DNA of 64,000 nt from Cohnella sp. CFH 77786 (GCF_019400745.1 NZ_WJIB01000010.1:124001-188000); one strand, 5' to 3'. Positions 45,019 through 55,036 are shown, counted from the first letter of the stretch. Notes: generated by a model not told the origin, from the letters alone. Program-made: numbers and translations.

Positions 45019-45906
45019 TTAGAAAATCCGGTAACCGACTAATTTCTTCGCCAACCAATAACCCGTCGTAATGAGAATGAAGCTGACTACGGATTTCAAT
45101 AATCCCACGGCCGTACCCATGCTGAAGTCCAATTCCTGCAAGCCCGAACGGTAAACGTAGGTATCGATGATATCGCCCGTGCTGTAAACGAGCGGATTGT
45201 ACATGTTGTACACTTGGTCGAATCCCGCGTCCAGAATGCCGCCCAGCGATAGAATCGCGAGAAGGGCGATGGTGGTGCGAATGCCCGGCAAGGTGACATG
45301 CCACATTTTCCTCCAGCGTCCCGCCCCGTCCATCTCCGCCGCTTCGTAGAGCGTGTGGTCGATGCCGGTTAAGGCAGCCAAATAGATGATCGAGTTGAAC
45401 CCGAAGTTCTTCCATACGTCCGATCCGATAATGAAACCCCGGAACAAGTCCGCTCGTTGGAACAGCTGTACGGGCTCGAGCCCGAGAAACGCCAAGACGT
45501 GGTTCACCGGACCGTTGATGCCGAAGATCTGAAGCATAATGCCCGACAATATCACCCAAGATAAGAAATGGGGCAAATATACGCTCGTTTGGATGAACTT
45601 GACCAAGTATTTTTTCCTAAGCTCATTCAGCAGCAAAGCGAACACGAGCGGCACGAAGAGATTCCCGACGATTTTGCCGAACGCGATGACCAGCGTATTC
45701 CATAAGACCGATCGCACGTCGCTCAGTTCCAACATGTACCGGAAATTCTCCAGACCGACGAATTCCGAATGCAGGAAGCCCGCCCCCGGATTGAAGTCCT
45801 GGAACGCCATGACGATTCCGAACATCGGCGCGATCTGGAACATCACGAGCCAGATCAAGGCCGGAATCAGCATGATCCAATAGTGCGTCCTCAGGTTTTT
45901 TTCCAT
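45019..45906 (-). CDS. carbohydrate ABC transporter permease, LplB type
   Basis: A 295-residue membrane protein of the LplB/YtaB type. The first helix is at residues 10-32 (WIMLIPALIWLVMFQIAPMF). The EAA loop is DHTLYEAAEMDGAGRWRKMW near residue 185. It is the first transporter gene after the LacI regulator (106-bp gap), all leftward. The gap shows no terminator, so read-through from the LacI promoter is likely. Confidence 0.93.
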   Translation of the reverse strand: MEKNLRTHYWIMLIPALIWLVMFQIAPMFGIVMAFQDFNPGAGFLHSEFVGLENFRYMLELSDVRSVLWNTLVIAFGKIVGNLFVPLVFALLLNELRKKYLVKFIQTSVYLPHFLSWVILSGIMLQIFGINGPVNHVLAFLGLEPVQLFQRADLFRGFIIGSDVWKNFGFNSIIYLAALTGIDHTLYEAAEMDGAGRWRKMWHVTLPGIRTTIALLAILSLGGILDAGFDQVYNMYNPLVYSTGDIIDTYVYRSGLQELDFSMGTAVGLLKSVVSFILITTGYWLAKKLVGYRIF

Positions 45907-46012
45907 GACAAATAGAACCCTCCTTTATCCATAGATGACAAAGTAAGTGTTTGCACTGTAAATGAAGGGGCTGCCCGGCCCGATAACCTTATGCAGCCAA
46001 CCTCTTCAACCG

Positions 46013-46993
46013 CTAAGTCGTCTCGCCTTTCCTGAAATGGACGGGCAGACGGTACGTCTCCTGCTTCAGTTCCTCCCCCTCGATCCTGCGAATCAGGAGC
46101 TGTACGGAGGTTCGGGCCATTTCTTCCACGGGCTGCCGGATCGTGGATAACACGGGATGGAAGCAATCGTTATTCTGGATCCCGTCATAGCCGATCACCT
46201 TGACGTCCTCGGGAACCCGAATCCGATGCTCGCGGGCATGCTTCACATACCGGGCGGCCAGCAGGTCTCCGTTGGCGAATAATCCGTCGGTGCCGCGGAA
46301 CTCTTCGGAAGCGAACAGCTTCGCAAAAGAAGTTTCCATGAGGTCTTCATCGGATGGGATCTCATAAATGCGAATGGGCATTCCCCGCTCCTTCGCCGCG
46401 TCCGTAAAGCCTTGTTTCCTGAGATCGACTTCACTATGCGCATACGACTGCGAGATAAATCCCAAGTAGGCCGGATGGTTGGCGCCTGCACCGACGAGTT
46501 CAGCAAGCGCCGTTCGTCCTCCCGCGTAGTTGTCCGAGGTTACGCAGGAAATCTCCTCTTTCACGTGACGATCGATGGTCACCATCGGAATGTTGGCCGT
46601 AATCCGATTCTGAATATCGTTGTACGTGATCCCGATGATGCCCGCCGCCTTGTTCTGGTTCAGCGTCTCGAAGTAGTACAGCTCTTTCTCGGGTTTTCTG
46701 TCGCTGTTGCAGAGGATCAATTTATAGCCGTTCCGGTCCAGTTCATCCTCGATGTAGTAAGCCAGCTCCGAGAAGAAAGGATGCCAGATGGTCGGAAGCA
46801 GGAGAGCGACGATATTCGATTTTTGCATTTTGAAATTTCTGGCCACTTCGTTCGGAATGTATTGAAGCTCTTCAATTGCAGCCAACACCTTGTCCCGGGT
46901 TTCGGGTTTGACGGCGGGATGGTTGTTGATCACCCGCGACACCGTCCCCACCGCGACTCCGGCCCGATCGGCCACTTGCTTAATGCTGGACAT
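46013..46993 (-). CDS. LacI-family repressor of the fructan/sucrose operon
   Basis: A 326-residue repressor. The N-terminal LacI helix-turn-helix is SIKQVADRAGVAVGTVSRVI, with the hinge helix at residues 48-58. The core is a periplasmic-binding-like domain (VTSDNYAGGRTALAEL, VIGYDGIQNNDCFHPVLSTI). It heads the transporter operon. Three identical TGGAAACGTTTCA operators surround its promoter, so it should repress itself and the downstream genes until a sugar inducer binds. Confidence 0.93.
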   Translation of the reverse strand: MSSIKQVADRAGVAVGTVSRVINNHPAVKPETRDKVLAAIEELQYIPNEVARNFKMQKSNIVALLLPTIWHPFFSELAYYIEDELDRNGYKLILCNSDRKPEKELYYFETLNQNKAAGIIGITYNDIQNRITANIPMVTIDRHVKEEISCVTSDNYAGGRTALAELVGAGANHPAYLGFISQSYAHSEVDLRKQGFTDAAKERGMPIRIYEIPSDEDLMETSFAKLFASEEFRGTDGLFANGDLLAARYVKHAREHRIRVPEDVKVIGYDGIQNNDCFHPVLSTIRQPVEEMARTSVQLLIRRIEGEELKQETYRLPVHFRKGETT

Positions 46994-47029
46994 GTTCGAT
47001 CGACCTCCAGGCCATCCGGTTCCTTTGAG

Positions 47030-47105
47030 TGGAAACGTTTCATCCGATTTGGAAACGTTTCATTTGAATTGATTCGAGTATAGCACAGGTTTGGAAACGT
47101 TTCAA
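47030..47105 (-). promoter_or_regulatory. LacI promoter with three identical operators
   Basis: TGGAAACGTTTCA occurs at 47030-47042, 47050-47062 and 47092-47104. On the minus strand TTGAAA (47100-47105) and TATACT (47077-47082) are 17 bp apart. One operator covers the -35 box and two lie downstream. Spacings of 20 and 42 bp are near whole helical turns, favouring cooperative binding on one face. Confidence 0.88.
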
Positions 47106-47549
47106 TAGGTGGTGTTGTATGTGTCTTGCGTTAATACTCCATTGTCGAAGAGATTATTATGTTTTCGGTTATCCCCTCGCGCTCCGTACGTGAGTAGAAA
47201 TTGGATCATGGTCACAGTCGGCTGCGGCCTTGAATTTTCTTTCTCTATTTCTATTGGACAACCTTACCCGAAAAAGGTTCATAAGGATTACAAAAAAAAT
47301 GACCAAAACTGCCACATTACAACCACTCGACCAGTATCACGTTCGACCTTATCGAAAGACTGTCCAGTTTGATTGGCGATGAATATTCGTTCCGTTTACT
47401 ACGGCTAAGCTTCAATATCCTATTCGGCCAAGTCGTTATGCTGGAAATGGCGCAGCGACGTCGTTACCTGATGTCTTGTCTTTGTGGGACCCGATCCAGA
47501 TGCGGCATTTTTCTCGAGTCAGCGTGCCTGATTCGCCCGTCGATCCAAT

Positions 47550-47740
47550 TTAGACGGAAAACCTCCCACTAATTTCAATCATTTCGCAGATTTTGGATGA
47601 TTAGAGGGAAAACCTCCCACTAATATCGCGGGAAATCCCAAATTGAGCGTGTAACGCTAAGATTAGAGGGAGGTTTTCCCTCTAATGTTCCATTTGCAGC
47701 CAAAGCGCAAAAATAGAGGGAGGTTTTCCGTCTAATCGCG
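47550..47740. repeat. four-copy intergenic inverted repeat
   Basis: Units of about 25 bp near 47551, 47600, 47662 and 47712. The first two read like TTAGAGGGAAAACCTCCCAC, the last two are inverted (ATTAGAGGGAGGTTTTCC). Each is itself nearly palindromic at its ends. Spacing is about 50-60 bp. The stretch 47110-47545 has no gene or signal I can name. Confidence 0.8.
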
Positions 47741-47847
47741 CGGCTGCGAGAGAACTGACCATTTGAGGGCACCCCAGCCTTGATACACGTTACCCGTATC
47801 AATGATAAAAGGAGAGGCACCTGCCCCTCCTTCTTCATGCCGCCAAA

Positions 47848-48130
47848 TCACAAGCGTTCCAGCTTATTCGCGGCCCCTCTTTCCCGCAGTACCGCGACCA
47901 CATTCCCTTTTCCTCGATCTTTCGCGATGGCTATCGCCGATACACCGCCTTCCTGCTTGTCGTTAACGTCCGCTCCGCATTCGATGAAGAGCTCGATAAT
48001 CTCCCGGTTATCATCATGAAAAGACAGGTATGGCCGTTGCTGTCGACCATGTTCGGTGCTGCACCGTGCTCTTCGCGTGGAGAATCGCTGAACTCATCCC
48101 GGTCGGATTGGCCCCCCTTACTTCGACATC
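47848..48130 (-). pseudogene. ankyrin-repeat protein remnant, frameshifted
   Basis: In one frame: GAAPNMVDSNGHTCLFMM. In the next frame: DNREIIELFIECGADVNDKQ then GVSAIAIAKDRGKGNVVAVL, stopping at 47848. These are consecutive ankyrin repeats, but the frame breaks between them near 48015. No proper start. Dead copy of an ankyrin gene. Confidence 0.65.
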
Positions 48131-48300
48131 CATCTTTGTTTCCCTTCTTCTTGAATTCGTCTAAGGATTACTTCCTTCCTGCTTATGAGAGTGCCGTCCG
48201 ACTTCCAAGCAATTATGCTAGACAAGGGCCTCTTTCCATTCCAAAATAAAAGCACCGTTGCTCTCAACGAGAATATGCGGATGGAAACGGGGACGAGACG

Positions 48301-50034
48301 ATGAAGTTCATTCGGATTCGCATGAAGATTTTCCTGGCCATGATCGCGGCGACGGCCGTTCCGCTCGGCATCACGTCCACTATTATTTTCTACCAAGTTT
48401 CGCGCAGCATCGACGACGACCAGGCCTTCGCCAAGATCCGGGTGGAGCAGGATATCAAGGACCGGATCGAGGGATTCTTCGAGGATCTTAATGAAACCGC
48501 TTACCAAATTTATTCGAATTCCGATCTGATCGAGACGATCGCGCTCGACAAAGAGTTTCAGACCGAAAGCCGAACGTACGACACGGTGAAGGACATCGAG
48601 CAATTCTTCTTCGACGTATATTACCAATCCCGCGTGAAAGACATCATGGGCATGTACCTGCTCCGCAATAACGGCGAGCTGCTCGGCAACTTTTTTCCCA
48701 CCCTCCATCCGAGTTACGAACAAGCCTACTACGACGATTTGCTTGCCCGGGTCCGAAACAATGGGTACCGACCGCTCATGTTGATCCATTATAAAAGCGA
48801 GTACGGCGAGCCGGCCATCCAATTCCTCTACCCCGTGCGATATCGCGGCGCGCCGAGCGGCCTGCTCGTGATCGATCTCAAGGAGAAAACGTTCCGTCAG
48901 CAGATTGAGCGGTATAACGCGTTCTACCGGGGCGAGGTCGCTCTTCTGTCGTCCGGCGGCGTCGCGCTGTACGATACCGATCCGGCCAAGGTCGGCCAAG
49001 CGCTGCCGCCGGCTTCGCCCGCAGACCATCGAACCGTCCAGATCAAGACGACGTTGGACAAGTCGGGTTGGACGCTCCTGTACCGCTACCAGATCGATCC
49101 GGAGCAAATCCTGTACCGCAATCTGGCCGCGGCGATGATCGGCGTCGCCGCGCTGCTCGCGATCTTCCTCTCGCTCGGACTCAGCTTCAATATCACGAAG
49201 CCGATCGTCCATCTCCACCGGAACATGGGCCGGATCCAAATCGGCGACTATGACGCGCGGGTAGACGTGAAGACGCAGGACGAGATCGGGTTCCTCGGCA
49301 ACCAGTTCAACCGGATGGCCGAGCAAATCCAGCGGTTGGTCGAGCACGACCTGAAGCTGCGGCTGATGAACCAGGAGACGCAGATCAAAGCGCTGCAGGC
49401 GCAGATCTCGCCGCATTTCCTGTTCAACACGCTGCAAATGATGGCGGGTATCGCGGAGTTCAACCGGGTGCCGGACCTTAAGATGATCTGCCAATCGCTC
49501 AGCAACATGTACCGGTACAACATGGACATCGACCGCGAATGGGTCCGCCTGCGCGACGAAATCATGCACATCCGCAATTATTTGGCGATCATCAACAAGC
49601 GCTACGCCGGCGCGATCCGCTTCCGCCTCCATACCGAACCTGGCGCTTCCGATTGGCGGATTCCGAAGCTGATCCTTCAGCCGATCGTGGAGAATGCCGT
49701 CGAGCACGGACTGATCCCCGGATCCCGCAAGCGTAAGCTGCTTCGCATGTCCGTGCGCGCAGACCGGGCGAACGGCATGCTGACGATCCACATCCTGGAT
49801 AACGGCGCCGGGATAGAGGATGCCGCATCCCTCGCGCTGGATTCCGGGCTCGAGCCGCACGCAACGGCGGTGCAGCGGGCACAGCAGGACGAGCAGGCCT
49901 CCATCGGGCTCGCCAATGTCCACGCCCGGATCCGGCTCATCTGCGGCCCGTCTTGCGGCTTGCGCCTGACGAGCCGCCGCGGCGTCGGCACCTGCGTCAC
50001 GTTCACTCTTCCCCTGAAGGAGGCAGACGAATGA
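48301..50034 (+). CDS. YesM-family sensor histidine kinase
   Basis: A 577-residue membrane kinase. A first helix at residues 9-32, an extracytoplasmic dCache-like sensor to about residue 275, a second helix at 278-300 and a HAMP domain (ITKPIVHLHRNMG) follow. The His_kinase box is QAQISPHFLFNTLQMM near residue 365. The ATPase domain has PIVENAVEHGL and DNGAGIE. YesM kinases sense a sugar-binding state at the membrane and phosphorylate a YesN regulator. Overlaps the regulator gene by four bases; the ABC transporter downstream is the likely target. Confidence 0.93.
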   Translation: MKFIRIRMKIFLAMIAATAVPLGITSTIIFYQVSRSIDDDQAFAKIRVEQDIKDRIEGFFEDLNETAYQIYSNSDLIETIALDKEFQTESRTYDTVKDIEQFFFDVYYQSRVKDIMGMYLLRNNGELLGNFFPTLHPSYEQAYYDDLLARVRNNGYRPLMLIHYKSEYGEPAIQFLYPVRYRGAPSGLLVIDLKEKTFRQQIERYNAFYRGEVALLSSGGVALYDTDPAKVGQALPPASPADHRTVQIKTTLDKSGWTLLYRYQIDPEQILYRNLAAAMIGVAALLAIFLSLGLSFNITKPIVHLHRNMGRIQIGDYDARVDVKTQDEIGFLGNQFNRMAEQIQRLVEHDLKLRLMNQETQIKALQAQISPHFLFNTLQMMAGIAEFNRVPDLKMICQSLSNMYRYNMDIDREWVRLRDEIMHIRNYLAIINKRYAGAIRFRLHTEPGASDWRIPKLILQPIVENAVEHGLIPGSRKRKLLRMSVRADRANGMLTIHILDNGAGIEDAASLALDSGLEPHATAVQRAQQDEQASIGLANVHARIRLICGPSCGLRLTSRRGVGTCVTFTLPLKEADE

Positions 50035-51647
50035 TCAAGGTCATTATCGCGGACGATGAATCGACCGTACATGAACAGCTTCGGCTGCTCATCCCATGGG
50101 ATGAGCTCGGTTGGGAGATCGCCGGCCATGCCTACAACGGAGACGAGGCGCGTCAGCTTGTGGAAGCGTTTCGCCCCCATCTCGTCATCACCGATATCCG
50201 AATGCCGCTGATGGACGGCCTGTCGTTCATGAAATGGCTGGAGCAATCCGGCCTGAATGCCAAAGTGATCGTGCTCAGCGGTTACGGGGATTTCGAATAC
50301 TCCCGGTCGGCTTTCCTGCTCGGGGCGTACGATTATTTGCTGAAGCCGATCCAGGAAGCCGAGCTTCTGATGGCGCTGAGCAAGGCCGTGGAGCAGATCC
50401 GCCGGGATTCCCGCACGATGGCCGACCGGATCAACGACAAGGCCGTGCTCAACCAAGGGCTGACTTTGATGCGGGACGAATTCTTCTCCCGGATTGTCGG
50501 GGATACGACCCTGGAAGAGAACGAGATGATCGTTCGCGCCGAACAGCTGCTCCTCACGCTGCCTGACGAAGGATACGCCGCCGTGCTGGTTCATTTTCCC
50601 GATCTCGACGAACACGTCTACCAGCGCTACGACGGCGACCGCGGCTTGTTCTATTTCGCCGTGCGCAACGTCATGCACGAGATGCTTGGCCCCGCCTCCG
50701 TCGTCTATCGCAATCTGCACCGGACATCCGAATTCGTGTTCCTGTACCCCGGGACGCCGCGTTCTGCCCGCGATTTGGAGGATCGTCTGAAGCGGCTCCG
50801 CCTGTCGCTCGGCCAATACGTCAAGGCCCAGGCGATGATCGGCGTCAGCGGCTGGAAGCAGCGGCCGGGCAAGCTTCCCGCGGCTTACGCGGAAGCGGCG
50901 CATGCCTTGGAGACGATTCCGCTGAGCTTCGAGCACCCGATCGCGTTTTACGGCAAGCCCATCTCTTCCCCTCAACCCGCGGACAGCGGCAGCGCCGGAA
51001 TGGACGAGATCGTTGTCCTGACCGACACGCTGCTCACCACCGGCGGGCTACGCGAGGGCGAACGGCTGCTCGGCAAGCTGGAGTCGTTCCTCGGGCGGGC
51101 CGCGGCTCAGCTGACCGTCGCCGAATGGCGGAAGGCCGTCTCGACGCTCATCGGCAAGCTGGAGCACCGGGCCTCCGGCGAAGAGACGCTGCTGCTCGTC
51201 CATGAAGCCCGGCTGGGCGCGCAAGAGCTGAGGATTAGCCAGGTGAACGATTTACTCCGCAAAATGTTCGAAACGATCCTCCAAGGCGCGACGGGAGAGC
51301 CGAAGGCCAAGAGCGGGAAGCAGCTCGTGGACACGATCAAGGCCTACATCGACTCGCATTACCGTACCGTTTCGCTGGAAGAGATCGCCTCGACGTTCTA
51401 TTTGAACAAGAATTATTTCTGCTCGCTGTTCAAGGGCGTGACCGGCGAGAGCTTCATGGAATATTTGACCGGACGGCGAATGGAGCAGGCGAAGCGGCTG
51501 CTCGCGGAAAGCGAGCTCAAGACGTACGAGATCGCGGACCGGGTCGGATACGGCGACCAGCGCTATTTCAGCCAGGTGTTCCGGAAGCATGCAGGCTGTC
51601 AGCCTACCCAGTACCGGCAGAGGATTCGAGCCTCGGAGAAACCTTAA
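50031..51647 (+). CDS. YesN-family response regulator with AraC output domain
   Basis: A 538-residue regulator. The receiver domain occupies residues 1-125 (IIADDEST, VITDIRMPLMDG with phospho-Asp, KVIVLSGYGDF, LLKPI). A middle linker region follows. The C-terminal AraC domain has VSLEEIASTFYLNKNYFCSLF and YEIADRVGYGDQRYFSQVF. GGAGG precedes the ATG and the gene overlaps the kinase gene. It should activate the transporter operon that begins about 100 bp downstream. Confidence 0.94.
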   Translation: MIKVIIADDESTVHEQLRLLIPWDELGWEIAGHAYNGDEARQLVEAFRPHLVITDIRMPLMDGLSFMKWLEQSGLNAKVIVLSGYGDFEYSRSAFLLGAYDYLLKPIQEAELLMALSKAVEQIRRDSRTMADRINDKAVLNQGLTLMRDEFFSRIVGDTTLEENEMIVRAEQLLLTLPDEGYAAVLVHFPDLDEHVYQRYDGDRGLFYFAVRNVMHEMLGPASVVYRNLHRTSEFVFLYPGTPRSARDLEDRLKRLRLSLGQYVKAQAMIGVSGWKQRPGKLPAAYAEAAHALETIPLSFEHPIAFYGKPISSPQPADSGSAGMDEIVVLTDTLLTTGGLREGERLLGKLESFLGRAAAQLTVAEWRKAVSTLIGKLEHRASGEETLLLVHEARLGAQELRISQVNDLLRKMFETILQGATGEPKAKSGKQLVDTIKAYIDSHYRTVSLEEIASTFYLNKNYFCSLFKGVTGESFMEYLTGRRMEQAKRLLAESELKTYEIADRVGYGDQRYFSQVFRKHAGCQPTQYRQRIRASEKP

Positions 51648-51748
51648 TATTTTGAACAAGGTGCTGAAGATTGCGTCATACCGGCTCATGCGGGGTTCCT
51701 TATACAATGGAAATGCAACCACCACAAGACAAGGAGAGGGGCTACACC

Positions 51749-53107
51749 ATGAAGTTAAAAGCAATCTCCGGCATCCTCGCGATGGCGCTCATTCTGACGC
51801 TGCTGGCAGCTTGCGGCAGCAAGGGATCGAGCGAGAACGGTTCCTCCGCGAGCCCAAGCGCATCGGAATCCGCATCGGCTTCGGCGAGCGCGTCCGAATC
51901 GGCCGGCAGCGGCGACTCGGGCAAACCGATCACCCTGAACATGTGGGCCGCGCTCGACAGCACGGAAGCCGGCAAGAAGACGCTGGCTAAGATCGAAGCG
52001 TTCAACAACCTGCAGAAGGACGTGCAAGTGAACGTCCAAATCATCAGCTACGACGTCATGCACGACAAGCTGATCGCGGCCATCAACGCCGGCGACGCGC
52101 CGGATCTGACCTGGGGCCTAAGCGAATGGTTCGGGGAACTGAACAAAATGGACGCGTTGGCGGACATGACCCCTTATATCGACAAATGGGAAGACAAATC
52201 GAAAATCTTCCCGAACGTCCTGGACGCGGTCACCGTCGACGGCAAAGTGAAGGCGCTTCCGAACTACCTCGGAATCCGCGCGCTGCTGTACCACAAGGAT
52301 ATACTGGCACAAGCAGGCTACAACGCGCCCCCGAAAACATGGGATGAGCTGCTGAAGATGGCTTCGGTCATCAAGGAGAAGACGGGCAAGGAAGCGTTCG
52401 GCATCGCCGGCAAAGGCGTTCGCTCTCCACAGGAACTCATGATGTATTTGGCCCAGAATGGCCTTACGGTCGCGGACCGGCAAGCCGACGGCAAATACAA
52501 GAATACGTGGGCGGACAATCCGGACCAGCTGAAGAAAGCGGCAGAGGTATTCAAATTCTACCAAGATCTGCTGGCGACGAAGACGATCAAGTCCGACGCC
52601 AAGACGTGGGGATGGGAAGAGGAAGACCAGAACTTCGCGCTCGGCCAATATGCGATGGTCGTCAACGGCCCGTGGATGGAAGGCCGCGCGAAGGATAATC
52701 CCGATACGATGAAGGACGTGGAGATCGCCGCTCCGATTTACAGCGAGAAGCCGGCCACGTTCCTGGAAGTCGCGATGCTGTTCCCGTTCAAGTCGGATCA
52801 CCCGGACGCGACTTGGAAGCTGGCTTCCTACCTGATCGGCAAGGACTACCAAACCGAGATCAACTATGCCGGCAACTCCCCGCGTTCCGATGTCCAAGCG
52901 ACGAACAAGTGGGGCAAGGATTTCCTCGCCCTCGCGCCGCAAGGTCAAGTATTCCCGCCGGTATCGCTCAGCGGAATCACGACCGCGCTGGAAGATTCCC
53001 TCGCCCGGGCGATGCTGAAGAACGACAAGCCGGAGGTCGTAGCACAATGGCTGTCCGATGCCATCAACGAGAGCTTGAGGAAAACGGGAGAACTTAGCGG
53101 AAGCTGA
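51749..53107 (+). CDS. extracellular sugar-binding lipoprotein
   Basis: A 452-residue family 1 binding protein. Lipobox LLAAC with Cys22, then a Ser/Ala-rich linker to about residue 58. The binding fold includes INAGDAPDLTWGLSEWFGEL and YAMVVNGPWMEGRAK, typical of maltose-type proteins. GGAGAGG lies ten bases before the ATG. It comes after the YesMN pair, is followed by a strong hairpin and two permease genes, and is likely induced by YesN. Ligand unknown. Confidence 0.93.
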   Translation: MKLKAISGILAMALILTLLAACGSKGSSENGSSASPSASESASASASASESAGSGDSGKPITLNMWAALDSTEAGKKTLAKIEAFNNLQKDVQVNVQIISYDVMHDKLIAAINAGDAPDLTWGLSEWFGELNKMDALADMTPYIDKWEDKSKIFPNVLDAVTVDGKVKALPNYLGIRALLYHKDILAQAGYNAPPKTWDELLKMASVIKEKTGKEAFGIAGKGVRSPQELMMYLAQNGLTVADRQADGKYKNTWADNPDQLKKAAEVFKFYQDLLATKTIKSDAKTWGWEEEDQNFALGQYAMVVNGPWMEGRAKDNPDTMKDVEIAAPIYSEKPATFLEVAMLFPFKSDHPDATWKLASYLIGKDYQTEINYAGNSPRSDVQATNKWGKDFLALAPQGQVFPPVSLSGITTALEDSLARAMLKNDKPEVVAQWLSDAINESLRKTGELSGS

Positions 53108-53126
53108 TTGCAGGGATTAACAGACC

Positions 53127-53161
53127 AGTCCGGAAGCGCGGACGATCCGCGTTTCCGGACT
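53127..53161 (+). other. intercistronic hairpin after the binding-protein gene
   Basis: AGTCCGGAA-CGCGGA pairs with TCCGCG-TTCCGGACT around a three-base loop. No T run. Likely mRNA stabiliser or partial attenuator that keeps binding protein in excess of permease. Confidence 0.7.
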
Positions 53162-53202
53162 CGCCTCCTTCTTGGCATCCCGCGGAAAAAGTGGTGAGAG
53201 AC

Positions 53203-54147
53203 ATGCACAGGGCCGAAACGGAAAAGCGCCCGCTCCCGGCCATCCGGCTGCGGAGCTCGATCAGCCCGAGAGAGAAACGGTTCAAACGAATCGCGTACTT
53301 GTACATCCTGCCTGCCGTCGTGTTCTTTATTCTGTTGAACGCTTACCCGCTGATCACCGTCTTGTGGGACAGCTTTCAATTCAAGTCGCTCGTGAACAAG
53401 ACGCTCACCGGCTTCGCCGGACTGGCGAATTACCGGGAGGTTGTCCACAACGAATATTTCCGTACCGCGCTTTGGAATACTGTGGTATGGACCGTGTTGT
53501 CCGTCGCCGGCGAATATCTTTTCGGGATCATCACCGCTCTCGCGCTGAATCAGAATGTCAAGGGACGCACGCTGTTCCGCGCCTTCATCATCGTGCCATG
53601 GGTCGTGCCGATCCTCATTGCCGGCCTGACCTGGACGTGGATGCTGACGCCGGATTACGGCGTGATCAACCTCTGGCTGGTCAAGCTGGGCCTGCTCAAG
53701 GAGCCTTATTACTGGCTCGGGGAACTGAATACCGCCCTGCTGACGGTCGTTTTCGTCAATATATGGCGGAGCTTCCCCTTCTACACGATCAGCCTGCTCG
53801 CCGCCTTGCAATCCGTGTCGCGCGATATCATCGAGGCGGCCGCCATCGACGGCGCCGGCATCCGCACGCGGTTCTGGCGGATCGTGATGCCCCAGCTGAA
53901 GACCGTGTCCCTGACGATTATTTTCATCCATGTCATCTGGACGGCGATCAACTTCGATTTCATCTTCATCATGACGGAAGGCGGGCCGCTTCATTCTTCG
54001 GAGACGCTGCCCATCATGATCTACCGCTACGCCATGGAGGAATACAACTTCGGCAATGCCTCCGCGCTCGCATCGATGATGCTCGGCTTCATGATGAGCG
54101 GATTTATCCTATACTACCTGATCAGCGTCAGGAAGAACCGGGGGTGA
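53203..54147 (+). CDS. carbohydrate ABC transporter permease, MalF type
   Basis: A 314-residue membrane protein of the MalF family. The first helix is at residues 34-56 (YLYILPAVVFFILLNAYPLI), six helices in all. The EAA loop reads SRDIIEAAAIDGAGIRTRFW near residue 205. ATG at 53203 has GGTGAG just upstream; a GTG 12 bases earlier is also possible. Five bases separate it from the partner permease gene. Part of the YesMN-controlled importer. Confidence 0.93.
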   Translation: MHRAETEKRPLPAIRLRSSISPREKRFKRIAYLYILPAVVFFILLNAYPLITVLWDSFQFKSLVNKTLTGFAGLANYREVVHNEYFRTALWNTVVWTVLSVAGEYLFGIITALALNQNVKGRTLFRAFIIVPWVVPILIAGLTWTWMLTPDYGVINLWLVKLGLLKEPYYWLGELNTALLTVVFVNIWRSFPFYTISLLAALQSVSRDIIEAAAIDGAGIRTRFWRIVMPQLKTVSLTIIFIHVIWTAINFDFIFIMTEGGPLHSSETLPIMIYRYAMEEYNFGNASALASMMLGFMMSGFILYYLISVRKNRG

Positions 54148-54151
54148 GCGG

Positions 54152-54997
54152 ATGCTGATGAGCCGCGGCAAACGACGTTTCCTGACGATCGCGACCTACG
54201 TGATTCTGGTCGGTTTTTCGACCTACTGCCTGTTTCCATTTCTGTGGATGGTCGTCACCTCCCTGAAGCCGACGGACCTGATCCGGTCGACGAATCCGAG
54301 CTTCTGGGTCCCCCATCCGACGTTCGAACATTACGACAACGTGCTCACTCGCTCGTCCTTTCTCACGTTTTTCAAGAACAGCATGGTCATTAGCGTGACC
54401 GTGACGCTGGCCGCCCTGCTCGTCTCGATCTTCGCGGGCTACACGCTGAGCCGGTTCATGCGGTTCCACGGTATCAAAGCCGTCAGCTTCGCGATGCTGC
54501 TGTCGCAGATGATTCCCGGCGTGCTGCTGCTGATTCCGCTGTATCTGACGATGAAGAACCTGCATTTACTGAATACGTCTTGGTCGCTGATTCTCGCGTA
54601 TACAACGTTCACGGTCCCGCTCTGTACCTTCATGATGAAGAGCTTCTTCGACTCCGTGCCGCTCGAAATGGAAGAGTCCGCGGAAATCGACGGGTGTTCG
54701 AGAACCGGGATCATTTTCCGAATCCTGATGCCGGTCTCGCTGCCCAGCCTGGTCTCCACGTCGCTGTTCGCCTTCCTGAACGCCTGGAACGAGTTCCTGT
54801 TCGGCTTCGTCTTCATCAACGATGAAGCGAAGCGGACGCTGACGCCCGGGATCAGCCTGTTCCGGGGCCAATTCCAGACCGACTGGGGTTCCCTCATGTC
54901 CGCTTCGGTGCTGTGCGTTATTCCGGTCGTCCTCATCTTCGTGTTCCTGCAGCGGTTTCTGATCGAGGGGATGACGGCGGGGGCCGTGAAGGGGTAA
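54152..54997 (+). CDS. carbohydrate ABC transporter permease, MalG type
   Basis: A 281-residue membrane protein of the MalG family, partner of the preceding permease. The first helix is at residues 10-32. The EAA loop is PLEMEESAEIDGCSRTGIIF near residue 175. ATG at 54152, with another in-frame ATG two codons on. It ends the operon; a terminator follows 40 bp downstream. No ATPase gene nearby. Confidence 0.93.
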   Translation: MLMSRGKRRFLTIATYVILVGFSTYCLFPFLWMVVTSLKPTDLIRSTNPSFWVPHPTFEHYDNVLTRSSFLTFFKNSMVISVTVTLAALLVSIFAGYTLSRFMRFHGIKAVSFAMLLSQMIPGVLLLIPLYLTMKNLHLLNTSWSLILAYTTFTVPLCTFMMKSFFDSVPLEMEESAEIDGCSRTGIIFRILMPVSLPSLVSTSLFAFLNAWNEFLFGFVFINDEAKRTLTPGISLFRGQFQTDWGSLMSASVLCVIPVVLIFVFLQRFLIEGMTAGAVKG

Positions 54998-55036
54998 TGG
55001 AGCGGCTGAATAAAAGGCCAAACTTACTGCGATTTG

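Noticed and set aside
48118..49923. 601-codon minus-strand frame opposite the YesM-type kinase
   Set aside because: Composition typical of an antisense shadow; the plus strand carries complete kinase motifs.
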